DNA from: Mycolicibacterium sp. CR10
GTDB lineage: Bacteria; Actinomycetota; Actinomycetes; Mycobacteriales; Mycobacteriaceae
Assembly: GCF_005222675.1 (NCBI RefSeq)
Contig: NZ_STGE01000048.1
Coordinates: forward strand, 48,000-111,999
Length of the DNA stretch: 64,000 bases
Direction: 5' to 3'
Shown one piece after another: positions 43,944-52,616 of the stretch. The notes beneath the pieces were generated by a model. That model searched no databases, had not been told where the DNA came from, and worked only from the letters and a program-made list of their open reading frames with translations. Numbering within the stretch: the stretch's first letter is position 1; each line of letters opens with the position of its first letter. Both the position numbers and the translations under genes were made by a program.

Positions 43944-44195
43944 ATGAGCACCGACGATCCTCCCCAGCCGCCCGCATTGCCTGCGGCGCTGCTCGCACCG
44001 TGGCCCGTGATCGTGGCGATCACCTGCGGATGGCTGATCGCCGCAGTGCTCGCGTTCACCGTCAGCGCGCTGCACGACTGGCGGCCCATCGCCGTGGCGG
44101 GGCTGGCAGTCGGAGTCCTTGGCACATCGATTTTTCTGTGGCAACGTCACGCCGTGCGTCGCGGGTCTCGCGGTGCCCAGAGCGGCTTGACCTAA
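43944..44195 (+). CDS. Small membrane protein, DUF2530 (Rv0879c-like)
   Basis: 83 residues: a Pro-rich N-terminus, two hydrophobic segments (WPVIVAITCGWLIAAVLAF and PIAVAGLAVGVLGTSIFLW) and a basic tail (HAVRRGSRG), the DUF2530 pattern. Function unknown. It is 13 bp upstream of the SRPBCC gene, whose ribosome site AAGGAG overlaps its stop region. Confidence 0.87.
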   Translation: MSTDDPPQPPALPAALLAPWPVIVAITCGWLIAAVLAFTVSALHDWRPIAVAGLAVGVLGTSIFLWQRHAVRRGSRGAQSGLT

Positions 44196-44208
44196 AAGGA
44201 GACGAGCA

Positions 44209-44661
44209 ATGGCAGCGCCCGTGTTGCAAGCGCAGATCGACATCAACGCCCCGGTGTCCACCGTGTGGGGGCTGGTGTCGGACCTGAGCAAGATGCCGCA
44301 GTGGAGCCCGCAGTGCCGCCTGATGAAACCGATCGGTGGGCTCAAGCAGGGCGGTCGCACGGTCAATGTCAACCGGCGGGGGTACCTGTTCTGGCCTACC
44401 ACCTGTCGCATCACCGAGTTGTTGCCCGAGAAGAAGCTGGCGTTTCGGGTCAACGAGAATCACACCGTCTGGACCTACGAACTCGAGCCGACCGAGGCGG
44501 GCACCCGGCTGGTCGAGACCAGGCATGCCGAGAACGGCACCACCGCGATGTCGGCGTTCCTGGTGAACAACGTGATGGGCGGCACGCCCAACTTCGAGCA
44601 GGAACTGATCGAGGGCATGAACGCGTCGCTGACCCGCATCAAGGCGGCCGCGGAGAGCTAA
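44209..44661 (+). CDS. SRPBCC family protein (polyketide cyclase/START-like)
   Basis: 150 residues. VLQAQIDINAPVSTVWGLVSDLSKMPQWSPQC is the typical N-terminal strand-helix of the fold, followed by a long beta-sheet and the C-terminal helix. It binds a hydrophobic ligand; actual substrate unknown. Convergent with DUF3027 gene (4-bp overlap). Confidence 0.88.
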   Translation: MAAPVLQAQIDINAPVSTVWGLVSDLSKMPQWSPQCRLMKPIGGLKQGGRTVNVNRRGYLFWPTTCRITELLPEKKLAFRVNENHTVWTYELEPTEAGTRLVETRHAENGTTAMSAFLVNNVMGGTPNFEQELIEGMNASLTRIKAAAES

Positions 44662-45476
44662 CTGTCGGTGTTCTGCTCCACCATATCCAGCACACCGTCG
44701 TCGAAGGGGTCATACAGCGGCGACCCCGTTCCGGCTGGCGCCGGGGTGTCGGAGTGGGCGCCGCACCCGTACTCGGCGTCGACGACGTGGCCGTCGGAGG
44801 CGAACTCGTTCGCGCACACCCCGAACATCACCCCGAGTGAGCCGCCGAGCGGCACGTAGAAACCGCAGTCGCGACACGTCCGCCGCGTCGCCCTGGCCAT
44901 CGCCGACCCCGGGCCGTGCTCGCCGTCGTGCCAACGTTGAGCGGCGTCGGCGCGACCCCACAGGCTCAGCACCTGACGACGTCCCAGCCCGATCTCCGCG
45001 GCGACCTCATCCATCTCCGGGTCACCGCTGTCCATGTACCCGGGCACCAGGCGGGGATCGTCGGCCGGCGGGGACAGCAGGTCGCCGGGCCCCAGATCTC
45101 CGGCGCGAACCCGCTGATCCCACGGCACCCACTGGGGTGCGAGTAGTGCGGTGGGTCCCGGCACCAGGACAACCTCGCTGATGGTGGCGGATGCGGCTCC
45201 GGGACATGCGGCGACGACGACCGCCCACTGCCAGCCCCGGTACCCGGGCAACTCGGCCAGGAAGCGGTGTGTCGCCGACGTCGGGTCCTCGAAGCCGGCG
45301 CCGAGGTACTCACCGACCGTGTCTTCGCCGCTGAACTCGACGATCGCCGCTCGGGCCTCCGCGACGGCCCCCTTCAGCACCGCCGCGAGATCAGCGGGCA
45401 TCTGGGCAGCATCCTGCGCAGCAGCAGCCACGTCCTCTGCTGAGTCGGTTTCGGACTGTTGATCGGGTTCGGTCAT
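44658..45476 (-). CDS. DUF3027 protein (Rv0877-like)
   Basis: 272 residues from ATG 45476 (ATG 45485 possible). Middle: acyl-like DUF3027 block with LPGYRGWQWAV and LAPQWVPWDQRVRAGDLGPGD; toward the C-terminus CRDCGFYVPLGG and GVCANEFASDG with CGAHSD supply four cysteines that look like a zinc-binding site. Function unknown; conserved in actinobacteria beside the divergent MFS-like gene. Confidence 0.9.
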   Translation of the reverse strand: MTEPDQQSETDSAEDVAAAAQDAAQMPADLAAVLKGAVAEARAAIVEFSGEDTVGEYLGAGFEDPTSATHRFLAELPGYRGWQWAVVVAACPGAASATISEVVLVPGPTALLAPQWVPWDQRVRAGDLGPGDLLSPPADDPRLVPGYMDSGDPEMDEVAAEIGLGRRQVLSLWGRADAAQRWHDGEHGPGSAMARATRRTCRDCGFYVPLGGSLGVMFGVCANEFASDGHVVDAEYGCGAHSDTPAPAGTGSPLYDPFDDGVLDMVEQNTDS

Positions 45477-45555
45477 GCTGTCCATCGCCTCCAATCTTGC
45501 CCGACAGCTCCAAGGTCTAGCCACACCGGTCGCCTGCGCGCCCTCAGCCACCGGC

Positions 45556-47280
45556 ATGGGGGAGAATCGATTCGTGACCGGATCGCGGCGTGACCACCGG
45601 GACCCTGACGGTCAGCACGGTGAACGCTACTACCCACCGCGCCCACCTGCGGGCGAACACCCCGGCATGGCCAATTACCCCAGCGATCCGGGATACGACC
45701 CCGATCACCGCACCGCGGGGCGCTCCACCCCGCCGAACCAGAGCGCCAACCGGTGGCTGCCACCGCTGGACGAAAACGCCCGCCACAGTGGATCCGCATC
45801 ACGGTTCGACCCACCCTCGGGACGGCTGGGCTCAGGCGCAGGCGAGAAGGTGACAGTGACGCGGGCCGCCGCGCAGCGCAGCCGCGAGATGGGCTCGAGG
45901 ATGTACGACCTCGTGCACCGGGCGGCCACCGCCGACGGAGCGGACAAATCCGGGCTGACCGCGCTGACCTGGCCGGTGGTTGCGAACTTCGCCGTCGATG
46001 CCGCGATGGCGGTCGCGCTGGCCAACACGTTGTTCTTCGCGGCCGCTACCGGGGAGAGCAAGAGCAAGGTCGCGCTGTACCTACTCATCACCATCGCGCC
46101 GTTCGCGGTGATCGCACCGCTGATCGGGCCGGCCCTGGACCGACTGCAGCACGGCAGGCGCGTCGCGCTGGCCACCTCCTTCGCTCTGCGTACGGTGCTG
46201 GCCCTGGTGCTCATCGCCAACTACGACGGCGCCACGGGAAGCTTCCCGTCATGGGTGCTCTACCCGTGCGCACTTGGAATGATGGTGCTGTCCAAGTCTT
46301 TTTCGGTACTTCGCAGTGCCGTCACCCCCCGGGTACTCCCCCCGACAATCGACCTGGTGCGGGTGAACTCGCGGCTGACCACCTTCGGGTTGTTGGGGGG
46401 CACCATGGTCGGCGGCGGCATCGCGGCGGCCAGCGAGTACGGGTTCAAGTTCTTCCAGATGCCAGGCGCGCTGTACGTCGTGGTGGGGGTGACGGTCGCA
46501 GGCGCGGTGCTGGCGATGCGGATACCGAAGTGGGTCGAGGTCACCGAGGGTGAGGTGCCGACCACCCTGAGCTACCACGGCAACACCGGCGAGTTGCGCC
46601 GCGGGCACACGCCGTACAGCACCGCCGAGAAGGCCCGGCAGCCGTTGGGCCGCAACATCATCACCGCTCTATGGGGGAACTGCACCGTCAAGGTGATGGT
46701 CGGGTTTCTGTTCCTGTATCCGGCGTTCGTGGCCAAAGCGCACGACGCCGGGGGGTGGGAACAGCTCCGCATCCTGGGGCTGATCGGCGCCGCAGCGGCG
46801 ATCGGCAATTTTGCGGGCAACTTCACGGCCGCACGCCTCTCACTGGGTCATCCGGCACGGCTGGTGGTGCGCTGCGCCATCGCCGTCACCGCGGTGGCGT
46901 TGGCAACGGCAGTGACCGGCAACCTGGTGGTCGCCGCGGGCGCCACGCTGATCACGTCGGGCGCCAGCGCGATCGCCAAAGCGTCGCTGGACGCCTCGCT
47001 GCAGGACGATCTGCCCGAGGAGTCGCGGGCGTCTGCGTTCGGACGCTCGGAGTCGGTGCTGCAGTTGGCGTGGGTCATCGGCGGCGCCACCGGGGTTCTG
47101 ATCTACACCGATCTGTGGGTGGGCTTCACCACGATCACGGCCATACTTCTTCTCGGACTGGCCCAGACGATCGTCAGCTATCGCGGCGAGTCGTTGATCC
47201 CCGGGTTGGGTGGCAACCGTCCGGTGCTCGCCGCGCAGGAAGGCGTCCGGACGGATGCGACGGCGGTGACGCCCGAGTGA
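45556..47280 (+). CDS. MFS-like integral membrane protein (Rv0876c-like)
   Basis: 574 residues from ATG 45556 (GTG 45574 possible). A Pro/Arg/Tyr-rich hydrophilic N-terminus of about 120 residues precedes about 12 membrane helices of MFS type (LIGPALDRLQHGRR loop). Rv0876c is 548 residues. Substrate unknown. Divergent from the DUF3027 gene; its stop overlaps the next start (GTGA, 4 bp). Confidence 0.9.
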   Translation: MGENRFVTGSRRDHRDPDGQHGERYYPPRPPAGEHPGMANYPSDPGYDPDHRTAGRSTPPNQSANRWLPPLDENARHSGSASRFDPPSGRLGSGAGEKVTVTRAAAQRSREMGSRMYDLVHRAATADGADKSGLTALTWPVVANFAVDAAMAVALANTLFFAAATGESKSKVALYLLITIAPFAVIAPLIGPALDRLQHGRRVALATSFALRTVLALVLIANYDGATGSFPSWVLYPCALGMMVLSKSFSVLRSAVTPRVLPPTIDLVRVNSRLTTFGLLGGTMVGGGIAAASEYGFKFFQMPGALYVVVGVTVAGAVLAMRIPKWVEVTEGEVPTTLSYHGNTGELRRGHTPYSTAEKARQPLGRNIITALWGNCTVKVMVGFLFLYPAFVAKAHDAGGWEQLRILGLIGAAAAIGNFAGNFTAARLSLGHPARLVVRCAIAVTAVALATAVTGNLVVAAGATLITSGASAIAKASLDASLQDDLPEESRASAFGRSESVLQLAWVIGGATGVLIYTDLWVGFTTITAILLLGLAQTIVSYRGESLIPGLGGNRPVLAAQEGVRTDATAVTPE

Positions 47281-47759
47281 AACGTGTTGTCGCCGTTCTG
47301 GCGGCGGTGGCGCTCGTGGCGTCGACTGGTACGGGCGTGCTGGTGTGGCGGCTGACCCGGAACCACACACCGCAGCTTCCTGAGATCTCTGCGTTCTCGC
47401 ACGGGAACCTGACGCGGGTCGGTCCGTACCGGTTCTGCGAGGTGCTGGATCCGACCGACTGCGCGGTGCCCGGCGAGCAGGGCGAGCTGCCGGTGACGGG
47501 AGGCTTCCCCATCCAACTGTCGGTGCCGCAGGCTATCTCGACGGCACCGTGGGTGCTGCTGCGGGCCTACGAGGACGACGACGTGATCGAGGAGTTCCGC
47601 CCCGACACCCGGCTTGCGGTGACGATCCCTACCCTCGACCCGCAACGCGGCAGGCTCACGGGTATCGCTGTGCAGCTGCCGACGCTGGTCCGCGACGAAG
47701 AGGGCAACGAGTTTCCGGTGCCGCACGCCGAGTGGTCGGTGCGCACCGTGTGGCCCTAG
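47277..47759 (+). CDS. DUF2771 exported protein (Rv0875c-like)
   Basis: 160 residues from GTG 47277, coupled to the MFS-like gene. N-terminal hydrophobic signal or anchor (VVAVLAAVALVASTGTGVLVW) without a lipobox, then a beta-rich soluble domain with two cysteines (RFCEVLDPTDCAV), matching DUF2771. Likely on the outer face of the plasma membrane, perhaps a partner of the MFS-like protein. Confidence 0.9.
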   Translation: MKRVVAVLAAVALVASTGTGVLVWRLTRNHTPQLPEISAFSHGNLTRVGPYRFCEVLDPTDCAVPGEQGELPVTGGFPIQLSVPQAISTAPWVLLRAYEDDDVIEEFRPDTRLAVTIPTLDPQRGRLTGIAVQLPTLVRDEEGNEFPVPHAEWSVRTVWP

Positions 47760-48784
47760 CCGGCGGAGTGCTCCACGGGCACGCGCTCGGCATCGGGTGT
47801 CGGCCCCGGCGGTGTTCCATCACCGAAAGGCCTGCCCCCCAAAGCTTCCCGACCATGCGGTGTCAGCCAGTTCGCCAAAGCCGGGCCCTTGGGCACCACG
47901 CCTGTCGGGTTGATGTCGGAATGGACGATGTAATAGTGCTGCTTGATCTGGACGAAATCGGTGGTGTCGCCGAATCCCGGAGTCTGGAACAGATCACGCG
48001 CGTATGCCCACAGCACCGGCATCTCGGAGAGCTTGCTCCGGTTGGTCTTGAAGTGACCGTGATAGACGGGGTCGAACCGGGCCAGCGTGGTGAACAGTCG
48101 CACGTCGGCCTCGGTGATGGTGTCCCCCACCAGATAGCGCCGATCCGCCAGCCGCTCGGACAGCCAGTCCAGTGCGGTGAACAACCGGTCGTAGGCCTTT
48201 TCATAAGCCCGCTGTGAGCCCGCGAACCCGCACCGGTAGACGCCGTTGTTGACCTCGGTGTAGACCCGCTGCGCCACCTCGTCGATCTCACTGCGCAACG
48301 GCTCGGGATACAGCTGTGGCGCGCCGTCGCGGTGGTGGGCCGTCCATTCGGTCGAGAAGTCCAGCGTGATCTGGGCGAAATCGTTGGTCACCACTTCGCC
48401 CGTCGGGATGTCGACGATCGCGGGAACGGTCACGCCCTTCGGATAGTCCGGCACCCGCTTGTTGTACGCGTCCCGCAGGTAGTGGATGCCGAGTACCGGG
48501 TCGACACCGCCCGGGTCGAGATCGAAGATCCAGCTGCGCTCGTCATGGGTGGGGCCGCAGAAGCCAATGGACAGAACGTCTTCCAGCCCGAGCAGCCTTC
48601 TGACGATGATGGTGCGATTCGCCCAGGGGCACGCTCTGGCGACGACCAGACGGTAGCGACCGGGCTCGACCGGATAGCCGTCCCGACCGTCCGCGGTGAT
48701 CCGGGTGGTGATGTAGTCGGTGTCGCGGTCGAACTCACCACTGGAGGTCGAGGGGTCGGCGACGTAGCTCATGTGCTCAGTCAT
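47756..48784 (-). CDS. Glutathionyl-hydroquinone reductase-like (Xi-class GST) protein
   Basis: 342 residues from ATG 48784. The catalytic CPWANR (ARACPWANRT) is the Xi-class hallmark with active-site Cys; IVDIPTGEVVTNDFAQI and the helical domain DRLFTALDWLSERLADRRYLVGDTITEADVRLFTTL complete the family. Mycobacteria use mycothiol instead of glutathione, so it probably reduces mycothiolated quinones (inference). Convergent 4-bp overlap with DUF2771. Confidence 0.9.
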   Translation of the reverse strand: MTEHMSYVADPSTSSGEFDRDTDYITTRITADGRDGYPVEPGRYRLVVARACPWANRTIIVRRLLGLEDVLSIGFCGPTHDERSWIFDLDPGGVDPVLGIHYLRDAYNKRVPDYPKGVTVPAIVDIPTGEVVTNDFAQITLDFSTEWTAHHRDGAPQLYPEPLRSEIDEVAQRVYTEVNNGVYRCGFAGSQRAYEKAYDRLFTALDWLSERLADRRYLVGDTITEADVRLFTTLARFDPVYHGHFKTNRSKLSEMPVLWAYARDLFQTPGFGDTTDFVQIKQHYYIVHSDINPTGVVPKGPALANWLTPHGREALGGRPFGDGTPPGPTPDAERVPVEHSAG

Positions 48785-48822
48785 ACCCGCCGAGCCTGAA
48801 GTTATGTGCGCGATTCCTCGGC

Positions 48823-48847
48823 GATCTCGCACACAGCCTCAGTCTCG
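48823..48847. repeat. 25-bp direct repeat, left copy
   Basis: Differs from the copy at 49780-49804 at two of 25 positions; weaker similarity extends about 12-15 bp further left on both. It lies just upstream of the DUF559 gene. The shared core is CACAGCCTCAGTC. Confidence 0.85.
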
Positions 48848-48870
48848 GCGAGCAGGAACCGCGAACTCAC

Positions 48871-49764
48871 GTGCTGCGTCCTAAGTACGTGCGCCCATTC
48901 ATCGGCACGGATGCGCTGGCTGCCGGAACTCTCAACCGCTACCAGTTGGCCACCCGATTCCAACGGGTGCACCGCAATGTCTACGTGTCGAAGGGGGTGC
49001 GGCTCACGCCTGTCGACAAGGCACAGGCCGCGTGGTTGTGGTCGAGTCGACGCGCCATCGTGGCGGGCATGTCCGCGGCGGCTCTGCACGGGTCACGGTG
49101 GATCGACTCGCGGCTGCCCGCGGAATTGAACCAGGCCAGTCAACACAAAACGAGTGGCATCGTGCTGCACAGCGACACTCTCACCGCCGGGGAAATCACT
49201 GCCGTAGGCGGGATCCCGGTGACCAGTCCAGCGAGAACGGCGTTCGACCTCGGGAGACGGCACGGATTGGTGTTGGCCGTCATTCGATTGGACGCGCTCA
49301 TGCGGGCGACCGGGGTGAGCGCTGCCGACGTGCGCACCCTTGCCGCAAGTCACCCCGGAGCGCGTGGCGTCGCCAGTCTCCGCGAGGCCGTTGAACTGGC
49401 CGATCCCGGCGCCGAGTCACCCCAGGAGACGCGCGTGAGACTCCGTCTGACCAAAGCCGGGCTGGCCCCGGAACGCACGCAGATCGATGTGTTCGACCGG
49501 GAGGGCTACCACGTCGGCCGCATCGACATGGGTTGGGACACCTGGAAGGTCGGCGTCGAGTACGACGGGCAGCAACACTGGACCGACCCCGGCGAGCGCG
49601 CCCGCGACATCGACCGGCAGGCCGAACTGGAGGCACTGGGCTGGCGCATCATTCGTGTCAGCGCCGATATGCTGCGGGATCGACCCACGACGATCGTCGT
49701 CCGTGTCTGGCGCGCGCTGCGCGAGGCCGGCGCATCCCTACCCCCGCCGAACCTGAACTTCTGA
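48871..49764 (+). CDS. DUF559 domain protein with PD-(D/E)XK-like C-terminus
   Basis: 297 residues from GTG 48871; alternative start possible upstream. The first half carries winged-helix-like features (NRYQLATRFQRVHRNVYV, SPARTAFDLGRR); the C-terminal part is Vsr/DUF559-type nuclease-like: VGVEYDGQQHWT..RARDIDRQAELEALGWRIIRV. This resembles abortive-infection or antitoxin-domain proteins found as many paralogues in mycobacteria. Flanked by near-identical direct repeats and at a non-syntenic position, so it may be a recent insertion. Confidence 0.85.
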   Translation: MLRPKYVRPFIGTDALAAGTLNRYQLATRFQRVHRNVYVSKGVRLTPVDKAQAAWLWSSRRAIVAGMSAAALHGSRWIDSRLPAELNQASQHKTSGIVLHSDTLTAGEITAVGGIPVTSPARTAFDLGRRHGLVLAVIRLDALMRATGVSAADVRTLAASHPGARGVASLREAVELADPGAESPQETRVRLRLTKAGLAPERTQIDVFDREGYHVGRIDMGWDTWKVGVEYDGQQHWTDPGERARDIDRQAELEALGWRIIRVSADMLRDRPTTIVVRVWRALREAGASLPPPNLNF

Positions 49765-49779
49765 GCGACTTTTCGCGTG

Positions 49780-49804
49780 GATCTCGCTCACAGCCTCAGT
49801 CACG
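49780..49804. repeat. 25-bp direct repeat, right copy
   Basis: Right partner of the repeat at 48823-48847, 23 of 25 bases the same, lying directly after the DUF559 gene and before the cold-shock gene end. Confidence 0.85.
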
Positions 49805-49814
49805 ACAGAAGTGC

Positions 49815-50225
49815 TCAGGCGTCGAGCTCGCGGGCGACGGCCTTCACCACTTCGGAGACTCGGCGGGCCACCTTGCGATCCGGGTAGCGACCCTTGCGGA
49901 GCTCCGGCTGAACCGCGCCCTCCAGGAGCGTGATCATGTCTTCGACCATGCCGTGCAACTCGTCCGGGGTGTGCTTGTGCTCGACCGTCGACGCTTCTCT
50001 CCTGGTCTTGCTCAAGCTCGGCGGCGGGTCGATCAGCTTCAGGCTCAGCGCCTGCGGCCCGCGACGGCCCGCGGCCACGCCGAACTCGACTTTCTGCCCC
50101 GCCTTCAGACCCTCCACACCGGCGGGCAGCGCTGAGGACCGCACGTAGACGTCCTCGCCCTCTTCTTGCGAGAGGAACCCGAAGCCCTTCTCCACGTCGT
50201 ACCACTTCACCCGGCCGGTCGGCAC
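49815..50225 (-). CDS. cspB: Cold-shock domain protein CspB-like (Rv0871-like)
   Basis: 136 residues from GTG 50225. N-terminal cold-shock domain with RNP motifs GRVKWYDVEKGFGFL and DVYVRSSAL, then a helical extension (DELHGMVEDMITLLEGAV) characteristic of Rv0871 (135 residues). Binds single-stranded RNA or DNA and acts as an RNA chaperone. Its promoter region holds the inverted repeat TGTACC-N5-GGTACA at 50264-50280. Confidence 0.93.
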   Translation of the reverse strand: MPTGRVKWYDVEKGFGFLSQEEGEDVYVRSSALPAGVEGLKAGQKVEFGVAAGRRGPQALSLKLIDPPPSLSKTRREASTVEHKHTPDELHGMVEDMITLLEGAVQPELRKGRYPDRKVARRVSEVVKAVARELDA

Positions 50226-50263
50226 TGGTCTCACCCGCTTGTCTCGTAAAGCCAATAATGGCC

Positions 50264-50280
50264 TGTACCTGTTGGGTACA
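50264..50280. promoter_or_regulatory. Inverted repeat upstream of cspB
   Basis: TGTACCTGTTGGGTACA has perfect 6-bp arms with a 5-nt spacer, 39 bp upstream of the cspB start. It could be an operator or a structure in the 5' leader of the cold-shock message. No regulator is known to me with this exact site. Confidence 0.5.
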
Positions 50281-50394
50281 TAACTAAAGCGCCCCGCATG
50301 CGCCGGGACGCGTCTGAGCAGATCCTACTCGGGTGCCACCGCCTGCAGCATCCCCTTATGTCGGTAGGGTGAAGGTCACCGCTGGAGGAAGAGA

Positions 50395-50799
50395 ATGCGA
50401 CTACTACTCAATGTCATCTGGTTGATCTTCGGCGGCCTGTGGCTCGCACTCGGTTACCTGCTCGCGGCACTGATCTGCTTCGTCCTGATCATCACGATCC
50501 CGTTCGGGTTCGCGTCCCTGCGCATCGCGTCCTACGCGCTGTGGCCTTTCGGTCGCACGATCGTCGACAAGCCCGGCACCCGGCCGGGCGCGCTGATCGG
50601 CAACATCATCTGGGTCATCCTCTTCGGAATCTGGCTGGCGATCGGTCACCTCATCAGCGCGGCCGCGATGGCCATCACGATCGTCGGCATCCCGCTGGCT
50701 CTGGCCAACCTCAAGTTGATCCCCGTGTCGTTGATGCCCCTCGGCAAGGAGATCGTTCCGGTTGACGGCGTCAACAGTCCCGTCGGAGCCGCGCCGTGA
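50395..50799 (+). CDS. YccF-family inner membrane protein (Rv0870c-like)
   Basis: 134 residues with the repeated YccF motif: LNVIWLIFGGLWLALGYLLAAL and NIIWVILFGIWLAIGHLISAAA are internal repeats of two helices each, and LWPFGRTI and LMPLGKEIV the paired loops. Function unknown. Ends in a 4-bp overlap with moaA. Confidence 0.92.
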   Translation: MRLLLNVIWLIFGGLWLALGYLLAALICFVLIITIPFGFASLRIASYALWPFGRTIVDKPGTRPGALIGNIIWVILFGIWLAIGHLISAAAMAITIVGIPLALANLKLIPVSLMPLGKEIVPVDGVNSPVGAAP

Positions 50800-51878
50800 C
50801 AGCCGTCGCACTCGGTGTGCCGACCCTGCGACGGCCCGGTTCTTCGGCGATGTCGCCGGCCCCGGCCGACGGCCCGCTGATCGATACGTTCGGCCGCATT
50901 CATACCGACCTGCGGGTCTCGCTGACCGATCTGTGCAATCTGCGCTGTACCTATTGCATGCCCGCCGAGGGGCTCGACTGGTTGCCGGGCGATCAGAAGC
51001 TGAACGCCGACGAACTCGCACGCCTTCTTCGCATCGCCGTGACCCGGCTCGGCATCACCAGCGTTCGGTTCACCGGTGGCGAGCCTCTGGTGGTGCCACA
51101 CCTCGAGGAGGTGGTCGCGGCGACGGCGGCCCTGCGTCCCCGTCCGGAGATCACGCTGACCACCAACGGCGTCGGGTTGGCGCGGCGCGCCGCCCCACTC
51201 AAGACGGCCGGCCTCGACCGCATCAACGTGTCGCTGGATACGGTCGACGCCGCCCACTTCGCGGCCATCACCCGCCGAGACCGGCTGGCCGACGTACTCG
51301 CCGGGCTTCGCGCCGCCAAGGCCGCGGGCCTGAGCCCGGTCAAGGTCAACGCGGTACTCGATCCGGTGACCGGTCTCGACGACGCGGTGGCGCTGCTGCG
51401 CTTCTGCCTCGAGCACGGATATCAGCTGCGGATCATCGAGCAGATGCCGCTGGACGCCGACCACACCTGGCAGCGGGACCGCGCCATCGGCGCCGCGGAC
51501 ATCCTCACGACACTGCGGCGGCACTTCACGTTGACGCCGGATCCGGTGCCGCGGGGCTCGGCACCCGCCGAACTGTGGCAGGTCACCTCGGCGCAGGGCA
51601 GTACTGAGGTGCTCGGGAGGGTCGGCGTCATCGCGTCGGTCTCCCAGGCCTTCTGTTCGGCGTGTGACAGGACGAGGCTGACCGCCGACGGCCAGGTCCG
51701 CAACTGCCTGTTCGCGAGCGAGGAGACCGATCTGCGCGCGCTGCTGCGCAACGGCGCGGACGACGACGCCCTCGAAGGCGCGTGGCGGACCGCGATGTGG
51801 GCCAAAGCGGCCGGTCACGGCATCAACGACCCGGATTTCGTCCAGCCTGATCGTCCGATGAGCGCGATCGGGGGTTAA
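50796..51878 (+). CDS. moaA2: GTP 3',8-cyclase MoaA (MoaA2)
   Basis: 360 residues from GTG 50796. Radical-SAM motif CNLRCTYC, GGEPLV, second cluster site with FCSACDRTRLTADGQVRNCLF, and the conserved C-terminal GG (MSAIGG). First step of molybdenum cofactor synthesis, making cyclic pyranopterin with MoaC. Overlaps the YccF gene. Confidence 0.96.
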   Translation: MTAVALGVPTLRRPGSSAMSPAPADGPLIDTFGRIHTDLRVSLTDLCNLRCTYCMPAEGLDWLPGDQKLNADELARLLRIAVTRLGITSVRFTGGEPLVVPHLEEVVAATAALRPRPEITLTTNGVGLARRAAPLKTAGLDRINVSLDTVDAAHFAAITRRDRLADVLAGLRAAKAAGLSPVKVNAVLDPVTGLDDAVALLRFCLEHGYQLRIIEQMPLDADHTWQRDRAIGAADILTTLRRHFTLTPDPVPRGSAPAELWQVTSAQGSTEVLGRVGVIASVSQAFCSACDRTRLTADGQVRNCLFASEETDLRALLRNGADDDALEGAWRTAMWAKAAGHGINDPDFVQPDRPMSAIGG

Positions 51879-51881
51879 GCG

Positions 51882-52148
51882 ATGCCGGCAGATGTCAGGA
51901 TTCGGGTCACCGTCCGCTACTTCGCCGCAGCGCGCGCCGCGGCAGGCACCGAGACCGAGATGTTCGACCTTCGCGAGGGCACCACGGTCGCCGAGTTGAT
52001 CGACGTCCTCAGCGCCCGGGACTTCGGACTATCCACGGTCCTCGCCCGGTGCTCATATCTGCGCGATGGAGTTGCGGTGCGCGACATGGAAACTGAGTTC
52101 GACGATGCGCAGACGTTGGATGTCCTTCCGCCGTTCGCCGGCGGGTAG
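51882..52148 (+). CDS. moaD2: Molybdopterin synthase sulfur-carrier subunit MoaD2
   Basis: 88 residues, ubiquitin-like, ending in FAGG; the C-terminal Gly-Gly is thiocarboxylated and supplies sulfur to molybdopterin with MoaE. 3 bp after moaA2. Confidence 0.95.
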   Translation: MPADVRIRVTVRYFAAARAAAGTETEMFDLREGTTVAELIDVLSARDFGLSTVLARCSYLRDGVAVRDMETEFDDAQTLDVLPPFAGG

Positions 52149-52173
52149 TTGCCGTCAGCGCCGGGATGTATTT

Positions 52174-52189
52174 CGTGATTTACGTCACA
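52174..52189. promoter_or_regulatory. Crp-type binding site upstream of rpfA
   Basis: CGTGATTTACGTCACA matches TGTGA-N6-TCACA with one mismatch (C for T at the first base). It lies inside a larger inverted repeat (TTTCGT / ACGAAA, 52171-52197). rpfA is a known target of Crp (Rv3676) in M. tuberculosis. Confidence 0.8.
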
Positions 52190-52400
52190 TAACGAAATGG
52201 TCACAAGATGGCTACGGCGCGGTAGCGGCGTGCGGCACCTGCAGGAACAACGCTCTTTGCTGGCTTTTTAGAGTTTCATTAGTATTTGCCGCAGGCCGAA
52301 ACGCCACAACAGTCACAAGGTGACGGGGATCTGCCTACCCATTACCGTCTTGAACCAAGCCGTCGACCCCAAACCCGTCGGCCCGCCGTGTCACCAATTG

Positions 52401-52592
52401 CGCCGAGCTCCATCCGTTGGTGCCACGGGGACAACGAGAAAACACCTGGATGGAGGCGGGGGACCCACCGGTCCACCGAACATAAGGGACCAGGAGCTGT
52501 TCACAGCTCCTTGGGGTGAAGCCGTCGTTGTTTCGACGACGACGGCCGGGCGACCTCTTCCGCCCGAACCCGACAGCTGACCTCGCGGGCGC
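52401..52592 (+). ncRNA. c-di-AMP riboswitch (ydaO/yuaA type) in rpfA leader
   Basis: The conserved blocks appear in order: GCCGAGCTCCATCC at the 5' side, GGCGGGGGACCCACC, CTTGGGGTGAAGCCG, then CCCGAACCCGACAGCTGACCTCGCGGGCG at the 3' side, closing with the 5' CGCC. This matches the ydaO-yuaA consensus, and actinobacterial rpf genes are established members of its regulon. It would turn off rpfA expression when c-di-AMP binds (family knowledge). Boundaries are approximate. Confidence 0.88.
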
Positions 52593-52616
52593 TTCAGAGA
52601 GGAACCACGCACACTT

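Larger units (their letters stand above)
52149..52616 (+). promoter_or_regulatory. Long rpfA leader region (468 bp, no gene)
   Basis: Holds a Crp-type site near its start (52174-52189), a more AT-rich promoter-like stretch (CTTTTTAGAGTTTCATTAGTATTT, about 52260-52285) and the riboswitch (52401-52592). The ribosome site AGAGAGGA precedes the rpfA ATG. Confidence 0.8.

Noticed and set aside
52149..52616. Small open frames in the rpfA leader
   Set aside because: They run across conserved riboswitch blocks, which are structured RNA, and show no protein-like features.
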